Source: Bidens hawaiensis (taxonomy: Eukaryota > Streptophyta > Magnoliopsida > Asterales > Asteraceae). Taken from it: DNA of 64,000 nucleotides. The translations under genes and the position numbers were made by a program. The stretch spans positions 150,001-214,000 of the forward strand of contig JAIQDT010003843.1 of NCBI GenBank assembly GCA_021521415.1. Reading direction: 5' to 3'. Below, piece by piece: positions 1 through 12,659 of the stretch (position 1 is the first letter of the stretch; each line of letters starts with the position of its first letter). A model generated the notes under the pieces. The model was given only the letters and a program-made list of their open reading frames with translations, was not told where the DNA came from and made no database searches.

Positions 1-45
1 TTTAAAGAGCCGATAACGAGTAGCTCGGCTCATTTGCACTTGTAC
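1..45. mobile_element. Right end of a GCTCG-rich hAT-like element
   Basis: The first bases (gagccgataacgagtagctc, then ggctcatttgcac) match the right end of the complete element at 29120-29549, which reads gagccgatctcgagtagctc before its terminal tttgcacccc. The rest of this copy lies outside the window. The terminal CCCCTA is not conserved here, so the exact end is uncertain. Confidence 0.6.
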
Positions 46-60
46 TACTGAAAACGGAAC

Positions 61-768
61 CAATCAAAATAATGATTTGAAAACTTTTTAAAGGCAAAAT
101 TCCTCTTTAGATTGGGGAATTTGGGTCTGAGTGAGAATCAAGCAAGGTGCTTTGATAGATTCTTGCTTGTATATATTTTAAGGAATTTGGGTTCTATTGG
201 GACACATAAAAGTCGTTAGCACGTCAAAAGATGTGTCAAATTATGTTACTTTAAACTAGTCAACGGGTCAAAACATTCAACTATCCTAAAATTTAGAAAA
301 TGGGTTACACCACCCACGAGCTACGGCCATTATTTGTCTTCACCTACATGAACATCCTTCCTCACCAATTGCTACCATGATTGGAGGTGTGAGGTGGTGG
401 GTACTTTTTCTAACGACTCGTTTTATGTCGGGTGAGGTAGGTACTTTTTCTCTAATATGAGTCATTTTAATTCATGTAGTAGCGAATGTAGCATAAGGAG
501 GGGGGTATCCTCAACTTTCTTGGTTAAGTGCAATATTAGTGTAATTTTTTTCTTCTCCTTTTTATGTATTAGATGCCACCAAGCAATATTAGGATAACTC
601 TAGCTTCAAAATCTTTTCTGGATATCTGTGAATGGGGGGTGGGTGATGGATCGTACTTTTTACTAGCACTACACATTTTGCACGTTTGGCATGTTGTCAC
701 GCCAAATTGAGATCCGCAATAAAGCCACTACAGCTCACGTTATCTCAAATTCTTTTCGTTTATTCATA
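61..768. other. Intergenic, no gene seen
   Basis: AT-rich DNA with no convincing coding exon on either strand. I see no recognisable element ends. Confidence 0.5.
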
Positions 769-770
769 TA

Positions 771-1060
771 AGAGCATTCTCAATCCACCCCTTCAAATTG
801 TGTGAGTAAAGTTTTTTAATATAGGGAGTGCTTTAGGGTGTTATGAGTGAATGAGAAAAAAAATATTGTGATTTTTCTATATATTTGAAAAGTTCCTGTA
901 GCACTCTAAAATGTTTTTAATATTTGTTGAAAGTCGTTGTAAATAGGGGAGAGAGAAAAAGATATAGAAAAATATTATATAACTGAACAGAAAAGAAAAA
1001 AAAAACTGTGATTTTTAGTGTAATTTTAGATATGAAGATACAGAAAGAACGAGAATCCTC
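771..1060. mobile_element. TA-flanked MITE
   Basis: The element begins AGAGCATTCTCAATCC and ends GAGAATCCTC, with TA on both sides (769-770 and 1061-1062). A second family member lies at 17580-17883 in the opposite orientation and shares the GCATTCTCAT terminal inverted repeat. A TA duplication is typical of Tc1/mariner-type MITEs. No coding capacity. Confidence 0.65.
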
Positions 1061-1370
1061 TAATACAAGCTATAAACAAACATAATTGGTGGGGGTGGCT
1101 TGTGTCAATATGCATTTCACTAGACAAGAAAAGACCATTCATGGGTCCTAACTAGGCTTGGATTTCACTTGTTTTAGTCCATGAAGGGTTGAGGACCATC
1201 CCGTCACTTCAAATAATTTTTTCACCAGCAACCATAACTTAAAACAAATAATTTTATTGTACAGTATTAGTTTATTTAGTAATATTGAATAAGGATGCTC
1301 GGGGCTTGTTGAAATCTACTCAATTGTTCAAATCTAGTTAATTTGAATAGTTCAGCCGGTTTGAGTCTAA

Positions 1371-2114
1371 GGGAAGTGGGGGTGGTCCGTTATACACCAC
1401 GTGATGGCCTCATGAACACCGCCGCCGGTCCCCTCATCACGCGTGATGGGGGTCCGGCCGTGATGGCCATCACGTGGTGAATACCAAGAAATTTGAACGT
1501 TGGGGAGGGGGGTGACTGTTGGGGTTGGGGAATTAAAAAAAGAAAATTTAAACAATATAAATTAACAATCATTTCAATCCAACTCAAAATCAAATCCAAC
1601 TCAAAACAGTCTCAATTTTCTACTACAAAAACCTATTTCTTCACCACTTCAATTCAAAACAAAAAAATATGGATTTTCCGAGCAACTCGTTTCCGCTAGA
1701 CACCGATAGCTCTTCGTCTTCGGACGATGACATTGTTGAATGGTTCCCGCTGTTATATAACGAACTTGAAGGCCCGAGCCGTCCAAAGAAAAAAATGGTG
1801 GATCGTGATTGTATACATGCCCACGAAGTGCTAATGAACGACTATTTTGTGGAGGAGCCGAAATACAATGACGAGACGTTCAAGGATCGGTTTCGTTTGC
1901 CGAGGAGTAGATTGTTTAATGTAACTTTTTATTTTTTTTAATTTACTATTGTTTTTAATTTTTAAGTTGTAAAAAAATATCAAAAAAAAAATTTCCATCA
2001 CACCACACCACCACCCTCACCAAAATTCCATCACTAGTGATGAAAAGTGGTGAGGTGAGGTGGCACACTTGTATTGGTGGGAGCAAGTGATGTTTTTAAA
2101 CCACCCCCACCCTC
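1371..2114 (+). mobile_element. PIF/Harbinger-type non-autonomous element
   Basis: The left end reads GGGAAGTGGGGGTGGT and the right end ACCACCCCCACCCTC, an imperfect terminal inverted repeat. A perfect TAA trinucleotide flanks both ends (1368-1370 and 2115-2117), the TWA duplication typical of PIF/Harbinger elements. At 744 bp it is too short to be autonomous. Near the ends are GTGATG/CATCAC inverted motifs (for example 1403-1480 and 2025-2090). It carries the first exon of a transposase-type gene (1669-1920). Confidence 0.75.
1669..1941 (+). pseudogene. N-terminal exon fragment of a harbinger transposase-derived (ALP1-like) protein
   Basis: The ORF opens with MDFPSNSF, an acidic Ser/Asp stretch (SSSSSDDD), and then a segment ending in MNDYFVEEPKYNDETFKDRF and LPRSRLF. 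That pattern (MNDYF..P.Y....F..RFR...) is characteristic of the N-terminus of plant PIF/Harbinger DDE nucleases and their domesticated ALP1-like relatives. Similarity stops at LFN, where the DNA reads AAT-gtaact, like a splice donor. The following codons (VTFYFF, stop) look non-coding. The DDE catalytic domain is missing, so no transposase can be made. It lies entirely inside the 1371-2114 element. The identification rests on motif memory, not a search. Confidence 0.6.
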
Positions 2115-2117
2115 TAA

Positions 2118-4796
2118 TAATTCCATAACAGTTTATTGTTCGAAAAACAAGTCCAGAGGTAATAGTTCTCAAATCTAGATAAAATTGGCGACAATGAAAA
2201 TCAATTGTTTTACGTGGAAGCCGTGCAAAATAGGGTACTGACTCAGTGACTCGACTTATTAGAGCGAGGCATAACCATCCCATCCAATCTAGCTTTATGT
2301 TGTCAGGTAATTCGACTAGAATCCGGAACTCATTTGATCTATATGGTTGGTGCAAGTAGCCGCTGCTAGCACTTTTTGATTGAATATTATCAACTTTCCC
2401 TTACAGTTTAAGTTCCTCTCTAATCACCAACTGGCACCGCAACCGACTTTGTCTACCACGTGCAGGCTAATTTGGTGAACCCACAATGACAAGCTATTCA
2501 ACAATGTAACTCCATCCAATGATGTCGTTTCAACTTTATAGATTTTTCAGTGTGATCGTGCCTTTTAGCCTCTAGCCCGTTGCTAATCATTTTTCGGTTA
2601 AAAAAAGAAAAAAGAAAACTTTACTCTGTTCTAGAAATTTCGTTAAAATCAGTTAAATCAGACTTCAAAGTCTCAAAACACCTAATGCATAATTATTTTT
2701 TTAAATTAAAGAATCTAATAAAGATACTCTAGAAAGGTTCTTGAAAATGCATGTGCATGGTGTCTGCCTTTTGGAAGAAAACAAAGAATCTTGACAAAGA
2801 TTCGTTGCTGCTTTTCCATTATTAACAGCAAGCGAGTGATGGTTACAGTTGCGGTGTAGATTTCACGGACAAAGTTGGTTAGGCACCACTTGTTTCAAGT
2901 CTACTTTGGGGAAAGGAAAAGGCGACACTAGTAGACTATTACGAGATTTGTCCTAAACACAAAATTAATATTTTCGGGCGTTTCGTAGTTATGTTAGTAT
3001 AAAAATCACGCTTAATTAGTTGTAAAACACGCAACCTCAAAGTCGTTCGTCTTTTTTTGTTCACATATAAGATTGTATTCTTGTCACTTCATAACTAAAT
3101 CAATGTGATATTTTAAATAATATGCATCTGTTTTTATTCATTCATCATCGGTATTGTCTTTTGCTTATAGTTAACCGACAAAATTCAATATAATTTGGTC
3201 TGATTGATTTGTGGAATTTTTAAGTTCGCTGCAAATTGTATAAAAATAAAGTTTCATAATTGTGAGTTTGTAAATGGATTATAAATTATAGCATTCGTAA
3301 ATGTGTAAATAATAATAAACAATATCACCCATAAGTAATTATGATATTGCAAGAAAGAAGCACGATGTTAAATAGCGATCCGTTTCACATGATCGTCGTG
3401 GATGCTTAGTCAATTTTTTTCATGCTTGTAACTATGCTTGTTTGAAAAATATCTACATTTTCAAACGTAAATAATATTTAAAATTTTTTCTCCAAAACAT
3501 GTTTTTCACCAAAGCAAGGTTCAAGGGGCAGCATCTTGTGGCGGGGTCTAAACGCCAGCGTCCCTAGCTACGGTCAAGTTGAAAATTCATTAAAGTTGAA
3601 TTTTCAGATTTTGGCACACATAAATCCTAATTTGACAGTTTCCAAACCCTAACCACGTTTTTATGATCTGATCGTAATTCTGGTCGCTCTCTGGTTCAAA
3701 AGTCCCTTTCAAATAACATATTATAATCTTGTTTCATCTTAGATTTATCCAGTTAAACATTAAAACATCACCAAATAATTTAAATCTGGAAGCGCGACAC
3801 GCGTTTCTCCAACAATCCAAGTTGTTAATCGCGAAATTCCCCAACATATATGCATATGTACTTTTTGAATATATAATTAAACTTCTCATGTAAACCTAGT
3901 TATGTTTGGAGTATATATTTTTCACATGTCTATCTTTTTAGGGTAGGTGTATAATAATATCAATAAAATAAAAATAGGTTCAACAGAGTGGCGCCTACAG
4001 TGTTATTAAACCTGAATCATGACAAATAGATCCAAGAATTTATACGAAGAAAAGGACAATATTGTGGGGATGGATGATCTTATAGGTTGAAGGCCCGAAT
4101 CATCGTTCAACATTTGTGGAGCCTTCATAACGTAATTTTATAATTCCAAGTAAAGCCTTCATAAACTCACGTGAATCCATTGCAACAAGACAAGTATTGG
4201 TAATCCAAGTTTTCAGTGCTATATGAGAGTCGGAAAAAAAAAGCCCCTAAACCCTTATGCCCTAACAAATTATATAAACTAAATTTTAACACAGTGCCGG
4301 CCTTAATGAGTAATTAGGTGAATCTAGGGCATGAGGCTTCCAAAAATATATCATATTAAAGTATTGGAAGTTATAGCTATTGATTTGAGGTTCTTTTTTT
4401 TAATTTTTTTCTTTTGTTAAGATTAAGCATAAAACTTATGTTTGGTAAGGCGGTTTTCTTTTTTTTTTTTTCATTTGTATGTGACAAGCATTTTTTTTAA
4501 TATTTTTTGCGGGAGTTTCAGAATTAATTAAGGTGGATGTTTGATATCAGAACATGAGCCATGGTCTATGGACAATGAAGGTATGATTCATGTTTAATTA
4601 TAGTGCGGAACACGCACGGTGGGTTAAGCTAAAGGGTCATAATGAGTTTGATATGAAGCAAGGGTTGATCTGTGGATTAAGTTCTCACCAAATTTCACTT
4701 TTTTAATCCGAACTAGTAGGTGATTGGATTAAACGTGTAGTGATTAAAAGAAATATATTATATTTATATTATTATTATTATTATTATTATTATTTG
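2118..4796. other. Intergenic, no gene seen
   Basis: AT-rich sequence with only short random ORFs. A phrase around 4293-4330 (acagtgccggcc) resembles an end of the CAGGGCCGGC hAT family seen intact at 26634, but I could not find the partner end. An (att)n microsatellite occupies about 4768-4793. Confidence 0.45.
4768..4793. repeat. (ATT)n microsatellite
   Basis: About eight uninterrupted att units directly beside the left end of the 4797-5169 element. Confidence 0.9.
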
Positions 4797-5169
4797 AAAT
4801 GGGTATGCAGACAACAGGTACATCACTAGCGAGGTGATGAAATTATTGGAATTTATCTCGCAAATGGGATAATTGTCATCTCAATAGGTGAAAGGTTTCT
4901 TTTAAAGTAGAAGATACCATAAGAATTTGTTGGCACGAGTTTCTCAATGTTTTATCAAGTGATGTAACCAGACACAAAAGCTATTGTCAATTGAATTGGC
5001 GATAGTTTTTGTATTTCAAGATTCTCTCATGCCAACCTATATAACTAATTTATGACAACTTAAAACCTGTCGACAAATCACTTGAATATACATTTTAACT
5101 TGTGTTGACAAATCCTTCAACACTTATGGCATACCTATATTGTAAGAAACGTTGTCTACATACCCATTT
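4797..5169. mobile_element. MITE with 19-bp terminal inverted repeats
   Basis: Left end AAATGGGTATGCAGACAAC and right end GTTGTCTACATACCCATTT are inverted repeats with one mismatch. The interior (373 bp in all) is non-coding. I could not identify a target duplication, so the superfamily is open. Confidence 0.6.
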
Positions 5170-5421
5170 CTTTAAATAAATATAAAAAATAAAAATAAAA
5201 TAAAATTAGGCACCAATGCATATACATTGTGATATCTTTGTCTATGAAGTTAATGGCGTGAGTCTAATAATAATAATAATATGTCTAGAATTGGGATGAA
5301 AATATAAAGACATCATTAAACTATAAACCGAAATATATAAATTACCAATAGAATTTAGAAAATACGATAAAATATTTATTTTATAATAAACCAGTCCACA
5401 ATATGTTTTGTATCAACTAAA

Positions 5422-7048
5422 TCACTCCCAAATACCAACTTCCATGAAACCACTTTCAGTCGCACACCCCCTAAACATCCCAACACAATTAAACCCATAA
5501 CCCACCTCACCCGTGTTCGAAACCGCAATCAGCCCGGCTTTCCCTTCATCTAACCTCTCCTTAATCACAAAGTCCACCGCATCCTGCAACCCTAATCCTT
5601 TGTACTCCATAACCGCACCCACTTCGCGCGCAAGCGTTCCCCTAATTATGGCCTCACCTTCACCGGTGCACGAAACCGCACATATATCACATGCATAGGT
5701 CCCTGCCCCTATAAGTGGCGAGTCACCTATCCGGCCGGTTCGTTTGTTTAAGAGCCCGCCGGTTGAGGTTGCAGCCGCGCACTGGCCTTGGCTATCGACC
5801 ACTACGCACCCTACGGTCTCGGGTGCGTAGATGCTGATTGGAAGTCCGTTCATGTGTAAGGGACTTTGTACACCGGTTCCACAACCAACCGTTGGGATCC
5901 TGTAATCGAACTGTTGCACAAATTAAAGCAAATCTTTTAGGAAACTTTTAGAAATAATATTTTATTCTAAATTTTCTTCGTGTAAGGTGATTTACCACAA
6001 TGGAATTGGCTTCCTTGGCTAGTTTTAGCATTTCGACGTTATCTTGAGTGATGAAGTACTCATTATCCACCGTCTCCACCCCCTAAAGATACAAAGAAAT
6101 GATTATTTGATCATGTTGGATTTAACAAATTTGTTGTTTATGTGAATCAAAAGCTATATATCTACCCGAATCAAAGAAGATGAATATATATCAAGCTTAA
6201 ATTGCCATTACATATCTGAGCGAGACGAGTTCAAGCTTGTTCGAGCTGGGCTTTGGCTTGTTTATTATTTTTCATTAATTAATTTAATTACATTTGTTAA
6301 TATTTATATATAATTTTTTTAACTAAACTTTTCTATAACATAGATATATTAGTTAATTTATTTTAAATAAATTTTGTATATAATACTTATATTACTATTA
6401 ATATTATATGATTCATTAAATAAAAATTATATATATTTTTATAGTAAACTCATTTTGACCCTCCAGCTTCATAAGTTAAAATATCATGGCTCGAGCTTAG
6501 ACTCAAACTCCTTTGATTTAGAGAGAAGATATCAGGCAGCTCACGAACAGCTCTGCTCATTTTGCCGGGTGTTTAAAACTAAGTACGTACCATTTCTTTG
6601 GCAAACTTCTCGGCACCAGAAAACGCGAGATAAGAATGCGGAGACTTGTCCATCACTAAACGAGCCAACGAAACCGGATTTTTGACGGTCGTTAGTCCCG
6701 AAACCGCCCCACACCGCCTGCCCGTCCCGTCCATAATACTCGCTTCCATCTCCACCGTTCCATTTTCCGTCAGCGCAGATCCACGGCCCGAATTGAACAA
6801 AGGGTCCGATTCCAATTCACAAACCTACATTAAATATATCAAAATTATACAAAAATATATAATACAAATGTAATAAAGAAACTTACAACAAGCTCAACGA
6901 CATCAATGCCGGAAACGCCAGACTTTAAAGCATCGATTCCCAGATTGAGGACACGTGTGAGAAGTTGTTTGGCTTGTTCTTGTCGTTCGGCCGGAAGATT
7001 GGGGTCAACGCCGGCGCCGCCGTGTACTGCTATCGCCCAGCCGCCCAT
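5422..7048 (-). CDS. Isoaspartyl peptidase / L-asparaginase (Ntn hydrolase), 4 exons
   Basis: Exons on the minus strand: 7048-6887, 6824-6591, 6082-5996 and 5910-5422, all with GT-AG borders, giving 323 codons plus TGA. The protein starts [19 protein letters not shown], the opening of plant-type asparaginases. It continues through the [20 protein letters not shown] and [13 protein letters not shown] segments, [12 protein letters not shown], and the maturation site. The mature beta subunit should begin at Thr193 ([10 protein letters not shown]), the autocatalytic nucleophile, followed by the STGG and [15 protein letters not shown] substrate-loop regions. Family members hydrolyse isoaspartyl dipeptides and asparagine, releasing ammonium, as a heterotetramer of alpha and beta chains made by self-cleavage. 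Length and sequence match Arabidopsis At5g08100, the potassium-independent subtype. No lesions are seen, so it is probably functional. Introns are 62, 508 and 85 bp. Confidence 0.93.
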
Positions 7049-7130
7049 GAAGAATTTAAGGAAAGCTTTTCAAGTTTGAATATTTTAGAAGTTAGGTCCT
7101 GTGTAATCGGAAAGGTGGCGGTTATGGGTT

Positions 7131-7138
7131 TATATATA
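7131..7138 (-). promoter_or_regulatory. TATA box of the asparaginase gene
   Basis: On the minus strand the sequence reads CCTATATATAAACCC about 85 bp upstream of the ATG at 7048, a good position for a plant TATA box with a short 5' leader. Confidence 0.55.
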
Positions 7139-7224
7139 GGAGTTTATGGGGTTTTATTTTTGTTTACTTTAATTGTAATAATAATAATATATAATTTATT
7201 AGCTGGCAGGCAGAAAAGATATCC

Positions 7225-7230
7225 CACGTG
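7225..7230. promoter_or_regulatory. G-box (CACGTG) upstream of the asparaginase gene
   Basis: A CCACGTGG palindrome lies about 180 bp upstream of the start codon. G-boxes bind plant bZIP/bHLH factors. Whether this one is functional is inference. Confidence 0.4.
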
Positions 7231-7299
7231 GCTATTTCGGGGTGATAATCAATGTCTTACGTTGATTCTTGTCATACTTTTTAAATATAGGTTAAGGAT

Positions 7300-9049
7300 C
7301 ACATGAGATCCGCCGTTAAAAGAACAAGAGATATGTTCGTCTTAATATTAAAAATAAAAGATAAAAATCTAGATACATACTGCACGCCCTTGCTTTTTCC
7401 TTTGATGTTAAAAATAGTTGTTTCAAAATTAGAAGTGTTAAACGTGTCTTTGTTTTATAATTATTATGTATGGTTGTTGTTGCTCAGTATTAACTATATC
7501 TTATTCCATTTAATATTTAATTTATTTTTTTTTTGTCTAATATGTTGAGTTTGCTAACTAAAAAAAGCAAAACAATATAAACCAGTTTTGTGGTTTTCTT
7601 AACACCCTAAGGTATTATTATGAAAAACGAGTTGTATTAAAATATTACAAAACTTTGAGCTCGTAAGTGGCTTTGTTACGTGCTTGATCGACATTTCTTA
7701 GGATAAAGAAAACCACTAATTTATATTATATTTCAATTTTAAGAAATAATTAATAAAATTGTTAAAGTTTAGGAAAGTCAAAAACATAGATAACTCCATT
7801 TTAGAAAGTTAAGGAAAAGAAGTAGAGATTTTAATTGGGTACCTGTTTAATACATGATAATAAATGTGAGGTATGTGAATTTTTTTTATTTTTTTAAATA
7901 ATTGAAATGAGTATGTTAGGCTCTATCATTTCTCTTTATCGATAAATGAAACTTAAAACTCTCTTATAACCATGACATATAAAAGAGTTCAACGAGGCGT
8001 ATTCATTTTCTAATACTCGTGTTAACCGTATTGTTGTTAACCTATTGAAAACATTAAAATACAAACTGGCAGATCGAGAAAAAGATACTAGATGAAAGTT
8101 TTGAGAGAACCAAAAGGATTTAACATTTAACTTGCAATAATTATAACTAGGTTAGAACCGTGTGCGACTTGTTAAAAAATACAACAAAAAAATGAATTTA
8201 GTATTATTTTATTAACTTACCTTGTGGGTTTATATTATAATCACCAATTAAATAACTATTTCAGATAAATTAGTCAAAATGAAAAAAAATGACAACTAAT
8301 AAAAAAAACAATTTAATAACACGGATAATAAGATATATAAATAATTATACAACTTTGAATGGCCATACAAAATACGATTATCTAGAATATCTCATTACAT
8401 ACAACGTTTGTAATCCTATTTATGACTTTACTATTATGATATAATATTAATAGTTTTAGTCATTTCCTACTTTCGGAATTCAAATACGAATACAATAACA
8501 TAAATTTAAAACTTTTACAATATTATAACACAAGTCATAATATCTTTTAATTACAAAACCACATTTACTAATAATCTAGTGTGATTATTTTAATTTAATT
8601 TAGATTTATTATATTAAAAAAAATTTAGAAGCTGAATGTAATATAATTTAATTTTAAATTATTGTATTAGAATTACGAAATCTTGTTTTAATAATATAGT
8701 AAAGATTTTTTATTTTAACAGCTACAATAATGTTATCTAATTCGCATTGACCTAAGTTGAATTAATGCTACTTAAATAAACAGATTTTTCACACTTGGAC
8801 TTTAACGGTCTCTCCGTGACGAATGATAATTGGGTCCCTTTTCGTAATTTGGGTGATAAATATTGATCTATTTTGACACGGGCAAATTAAGTCACGCGGA
8901 ATTGAATCAAGAGTGATAAATTGGACCTTCTAGTAATTATTCACGTGGTTGTTTTAAAAATTATCACTAATGCGGAAAATTTATACACCTCAGCAAACTT
9001 ACTAATATATTTAAAAAAAACGTGATAATTAAAAACTCAAGGAAACAAA
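7300..9049. other. Intergenic, no gene seen
   Basis: Very AT-rich, with many short poly-A/T runs. The few ORFs are low-complexity and have no recognisable domain. Confidence 0.45.
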
Positions 9050-9057
9050 GTGTACAT

Positions 9058-9943
9058 TAGGATTGAGTTTGGTACCGGTATCGAAAATACTGGTACCGAA
9101 AGTCATTGGCAGATCTTTCTTTGGGGCAAAGTGGGCCGCTACCCTACCATATTTTTCACCTGGCAGTGTATTTTTTTCGGAAAAATAAAAAATATATAAA
9201 GTAAGGCTAAGGAATAAAACTCCATAAGATCACAGCCAAGTCCAAAAAAAAATTAAGCAAACAAATAAACATTAAGCCCAAAATCCAACCCTACCATCTG
9301 GTCGATGTTCGAATACAACAACAAGCGAAGTTTCCATTATGTGCTGGAATTTGTGTGACTTACTGAATTGTGAGGTTCGGCACAGAAGTCAGAACAGAAG
9401 TTGAGAACGGGTGAATTGATGAAATCGTTTGGGTGTGAAATCGATTGATTGATTGATTGATTGTGCATTGCCGCTGTCTACTAAGACCTGAGGTTCGGAA
9501 CTCACTCATGTGGGAGTGAAATCGATCAATCGCAACAGTCAACATAAGCAAGTAGAGACTAGGATCGGCAATTTGCATTTCACCATTTTGTATTTCTGTC
9601 AATTTGATATATTAGGGTTTGGAATTATTGTTTGACCCGACCAGAACCGGACTGTCAACCTGAAACTTAAAAGTAGGAAAAAGTTGGGTCTTGCGACTTT
9701 CGAATCATCCATACTAGATTTTCAAGATCCACCACTGCCGAAAATCGTAAATTTTTTATACCGGTACCGGTACTGAAAACTCAAAAGTTTGTACCGTACC
9801 GAGCCGTACCGGGAAAACTCAAAACTTTGTTCGGTTCGCTACTAGTATTTCATGCAAAACTCGGGAAACACCGGTACCGTACCGATACCGAAAACTCAAA
9901 ACTTTGTACCAATCGGTACTGGTACCGAATTTGCCCATCCCTA
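9058..9943. mobile_element. hAT-like non-autonomous element, GGTACC-rich ends
   Basis: The element starts TAGGATTGAGTTTGG and ends GCCCATCCCTA. A perfect 8-bp duplication, GTGTACAT, lies on each side (9050-9057 and 9944-9951), the hAT signature. Both subterminal zones are packed with GGTACCGGTA-type motifs, especially 9070-9100 and 9760-9930. The 886-bp interior holds a gattgattg run but no transposase. Confidence 0.85.
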
Positions 9944-10174
9944 GTGTACATGTCGATAGTTTGTTAATTTCAAACTTCAAGGATCTGTTTGGTTTGGGGT
10001 AATTGAATTGACTATATAACGGAATGAATGGGTAAATGAAATAGGTAAAGGAAATGGAATGTATCATTACTATTTCATTGTTTTGTTTGGTCAGAATGTA
10101 ATAATTATGAATTGAATGAATTATTACTTTATGTCGTTAGGTGGGCAGGAAAGACGAAGGAATAAATAAAAATT

Positions 10175-11245
10175 GGTGGTAAGCGGCGATGGTGGTGGTG
10201 GGTTAGGGTAATGGTAGTGACGGTTGCGGTAGTGGTGGTGGGTGGTGGTGGCGGTCAATGATGGTGGGTGGCGGTGGTAGGTGATGTGGCGGGTGGCCAT
10301 GGTGATGTAGACGGTGGTAGCGGTTGGCCGTAATCAATAGGGGGGGGGGTGTCGTCATGGTGGGTAGGAGTGTTTAGAAATTGAAATCCGAATAGTATCC
10401 GTAATAGAAAAAACCGAACCCGAATTCAGAATTCGATTTTCGATTTGGTTATAACCGAAAACCAAATTCCAAATTCGATTTACGATTTGATTACGGACAA
10501 GTTTTTTTTCCGTAAGTGACTTGTTCAATTTATTACATTAAGCGAATTAATTGATTAAAATACGAACTATATTAATTATTTTGTATATAACCCGTTCTTT
10601 TTTAAATTATTTATAATATGTTGTTAAATTTTCATATCCATTATTAGACCTTAGGCTATCCTTAAGTGTTGAAGACTATTAATCATCTTGAACGTTCTAT
10701 TATGTTTAAGACTTTTATAGTTACAATGGTTTTCTATGGTTGTCTGGTTGTATGTTTAAAACTATTTAGCGGTTTAAATGTTTTATTATGGCCTTTAACT
10801 TTTGGTTTTAGGATGTACATGTTGTTTTTGTTTACTATGGCCTTTGACGACTGCTCGGATCCGAAACACAAATAGAAATTAAATTCACGCCATATTTTGT
10901 TTTGGATGAATTTGATTAATATGGCTTGAATCGATTTGTTCACTTTTAACCGAAATCGAAACGAATTGAATTTGGTTCAATTACAATTGATTACCCCCTT
11001 CCGAATTCGGTTAGGTTCAGTTTTCGGTTAGGGGTAAAAAATCTCATTGCCGAACAAATAAAACAAATCGATAATCGAACCGTTGAACACCCATAATAGT
11101 GGGTGTTAGCGGTGGAGAGTGGTGGTAGTGGCGGGAGGTGGTGGGTGGGGTGACGGTGGTCGTTGGCAGCGGTGATGGTCGGTGGCGGCGGCGCTGGTCA
11201 GTGCGGCGATGACGGTGGTGGTCAGTGGTAGTGGCGGGAGAGTGG
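10175..11245. repeat. Degenerate GGTGGT/GGCGGT-rich tract split by an insertion
   Basis: Low-complexity ggtggtggcggt-type sequence runs from about 10175 to 10364 and resumes at 11096-11245. The hAT-like element 10365-11095 sits between the halves with a near-perfect 8-bp duplication. Outside the tract, 9977-10080 (ggatctgtttggtttgg) and 11330-11455 (taccaaacactc, ccattcc) look like outer ends of an older element containing the tract, but I could not delimit them. Confidence 0.6.
10365..11095. mobile_element. hAT-like element nested in the GGT-rich tract
   Basis: Left end TAGGAGTGTTTAGAA; right end TTGAACACCCATA. Flanks are ATGGTGGG (10357-10364) and ATAGTGGG (11096-11103), an 8-bp duplication with one mismatch. 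Subterminal sequence is rich in CCGAA/TTCGG motifs. The ORFs at 10666-10875 (plus) and 10734-10943 (minus) overlap each other and show no transposase motif. Confidence 0.75.
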
Positions 11246-11259
11246 TAGAGGTGATGCAG

Positions 11260-12394
11260 GGTGAAAGATGGGATGCATTGATTGAATTAAAAAAGAAAAC
11301 AATGGGGTGTATATGAACCTGGGGTGTTTCACAGGAAATAGAATGGAGAAGGTAATAGGTTATTCTATTTCCTTAGCCTACCAAACACTCTTTTTTTTTC
11401 CATTCCTTTATAATAGTCCATTCCATTCCAACTCTGATTCCTGCATATCAAGCGCTACCTAAGTATTGATTATGAATGTCTGTGGGCCACTAACTAAAAC
11501 ATTTTTACATCAATATTCACATATGAAGGGATATGGATCTAGACCCGAGATTGAATTTGGATCATATCCCATAACTTGGGATGCAAGATAGCTAGGGATT
11601 GCCACCTGTGCATATGGTACACCCAGGACATGCGCGTAGTCCATACCCGGAGACCATAATACCAAATCAGGAATGTTGTGCATGGAGAACATCTCTATGG
11701 CAAGGCGGACCCTATAGGGCCACACCCACCAACACCACCATTAACAAATGACATGTGAGGCTCAAAGGATTTTCTAATGACGGCATACCACCAATAACAA
11801 TCCTCCACCCTGCCTATAATTACTAAATAGGAGGAACCTCCTCCATCTGTATCATCTTCTTCTCAGTGCAAACACTCATTTTCTCAAATCATTTTATTCT
11901 CACAAATAGTAATACTTGTTCTCATGCTAAAGAGTGATTGCATGTAACCCCCCTTCTATAACAAGGCTAACAACGTTCTATTTTGCATATCTAGTTCATT
12001 TCTCAAAGAACTCAAGACAATCATAGATCCATCCTTCAACTCATGGATCACTAGCCTAAACCTTTGTTTAGACTAGTGTTTCTTCAACATCCAGGTATTA
12101 GTATTTGGTATTCAGTTTAAAACGGAAAAAAAATCAAATCAAATTACATATTCGGTTTGTAGCCAAAACGAAATTGGGTTTTTGATTCCAAGATTTCTAA
12201 TTGAATCAACCGAATTTGCGCATACCATTTGTTTTAGCCCATATTTCTTTACGACTTAACACTGTGTTCTATTAAGAGTAATTCTTGTCTCAGTAGATCA
12301 TATTGTGTGTTTTGCACATTACAGTTTAAACTAGTACAAAACATTATATATTTCAAGGGTTCCGATAAAATACAAATTACATTAACGTACTAAA
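11260..12394. other. Intergenic
   Basis: Apart from the ORF at 11510-11725, no coding exon or clear element ends were found. AT content rises toward the right. Confidence 0.4.
11510..11725 (-). other. Unidentified 71-residue ORF
   Basis: The reading frame contains PDLVLWSPGMDYAHVLGVPY and ends PYPFICEY. Its composition looks more protein-like than neighbouring random ORFs. I recognise no family, and no splice-linked exons could be placed with confidence. It may be a fragment of a decayed gene or retroelement. Confidence 0.15.
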
Positions 12395-12555
12395 CATGCG
12401 AATCAAATAGTGTAACTATATATACAAGTAGTTACACTACATACAAAACACTACATATAATACAAATTACACTACATACAAAACACTACATATAAAACAA
12501 CTACTTTACATAATTACGCTACTTGTATATATAATTACTTAATTTGATTCGTATG
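12395..12555. mobile_element. Palindromic MITE
   Basis: The left arm (catgcgaatcaaat, then tatatatacaagtag) is the imperfect inverse of the right arm (ctacttgtatatata, then atttgattcgtatg). Between them are repeated actacatacaaaacactac units. The arms resemble those of the hairpin MITE at 30405-30598. Confidence 0.55.
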
Positions 12556-12659
12556 CAAGGCCGGCTAGAGTGTGGCGCCGGTTTGGACCGCCGGCCGGGG
12601 CATGTAATTTTTAGGGGCCAAATTTTTTTGTATGCATATATATATATATATATATTTAA

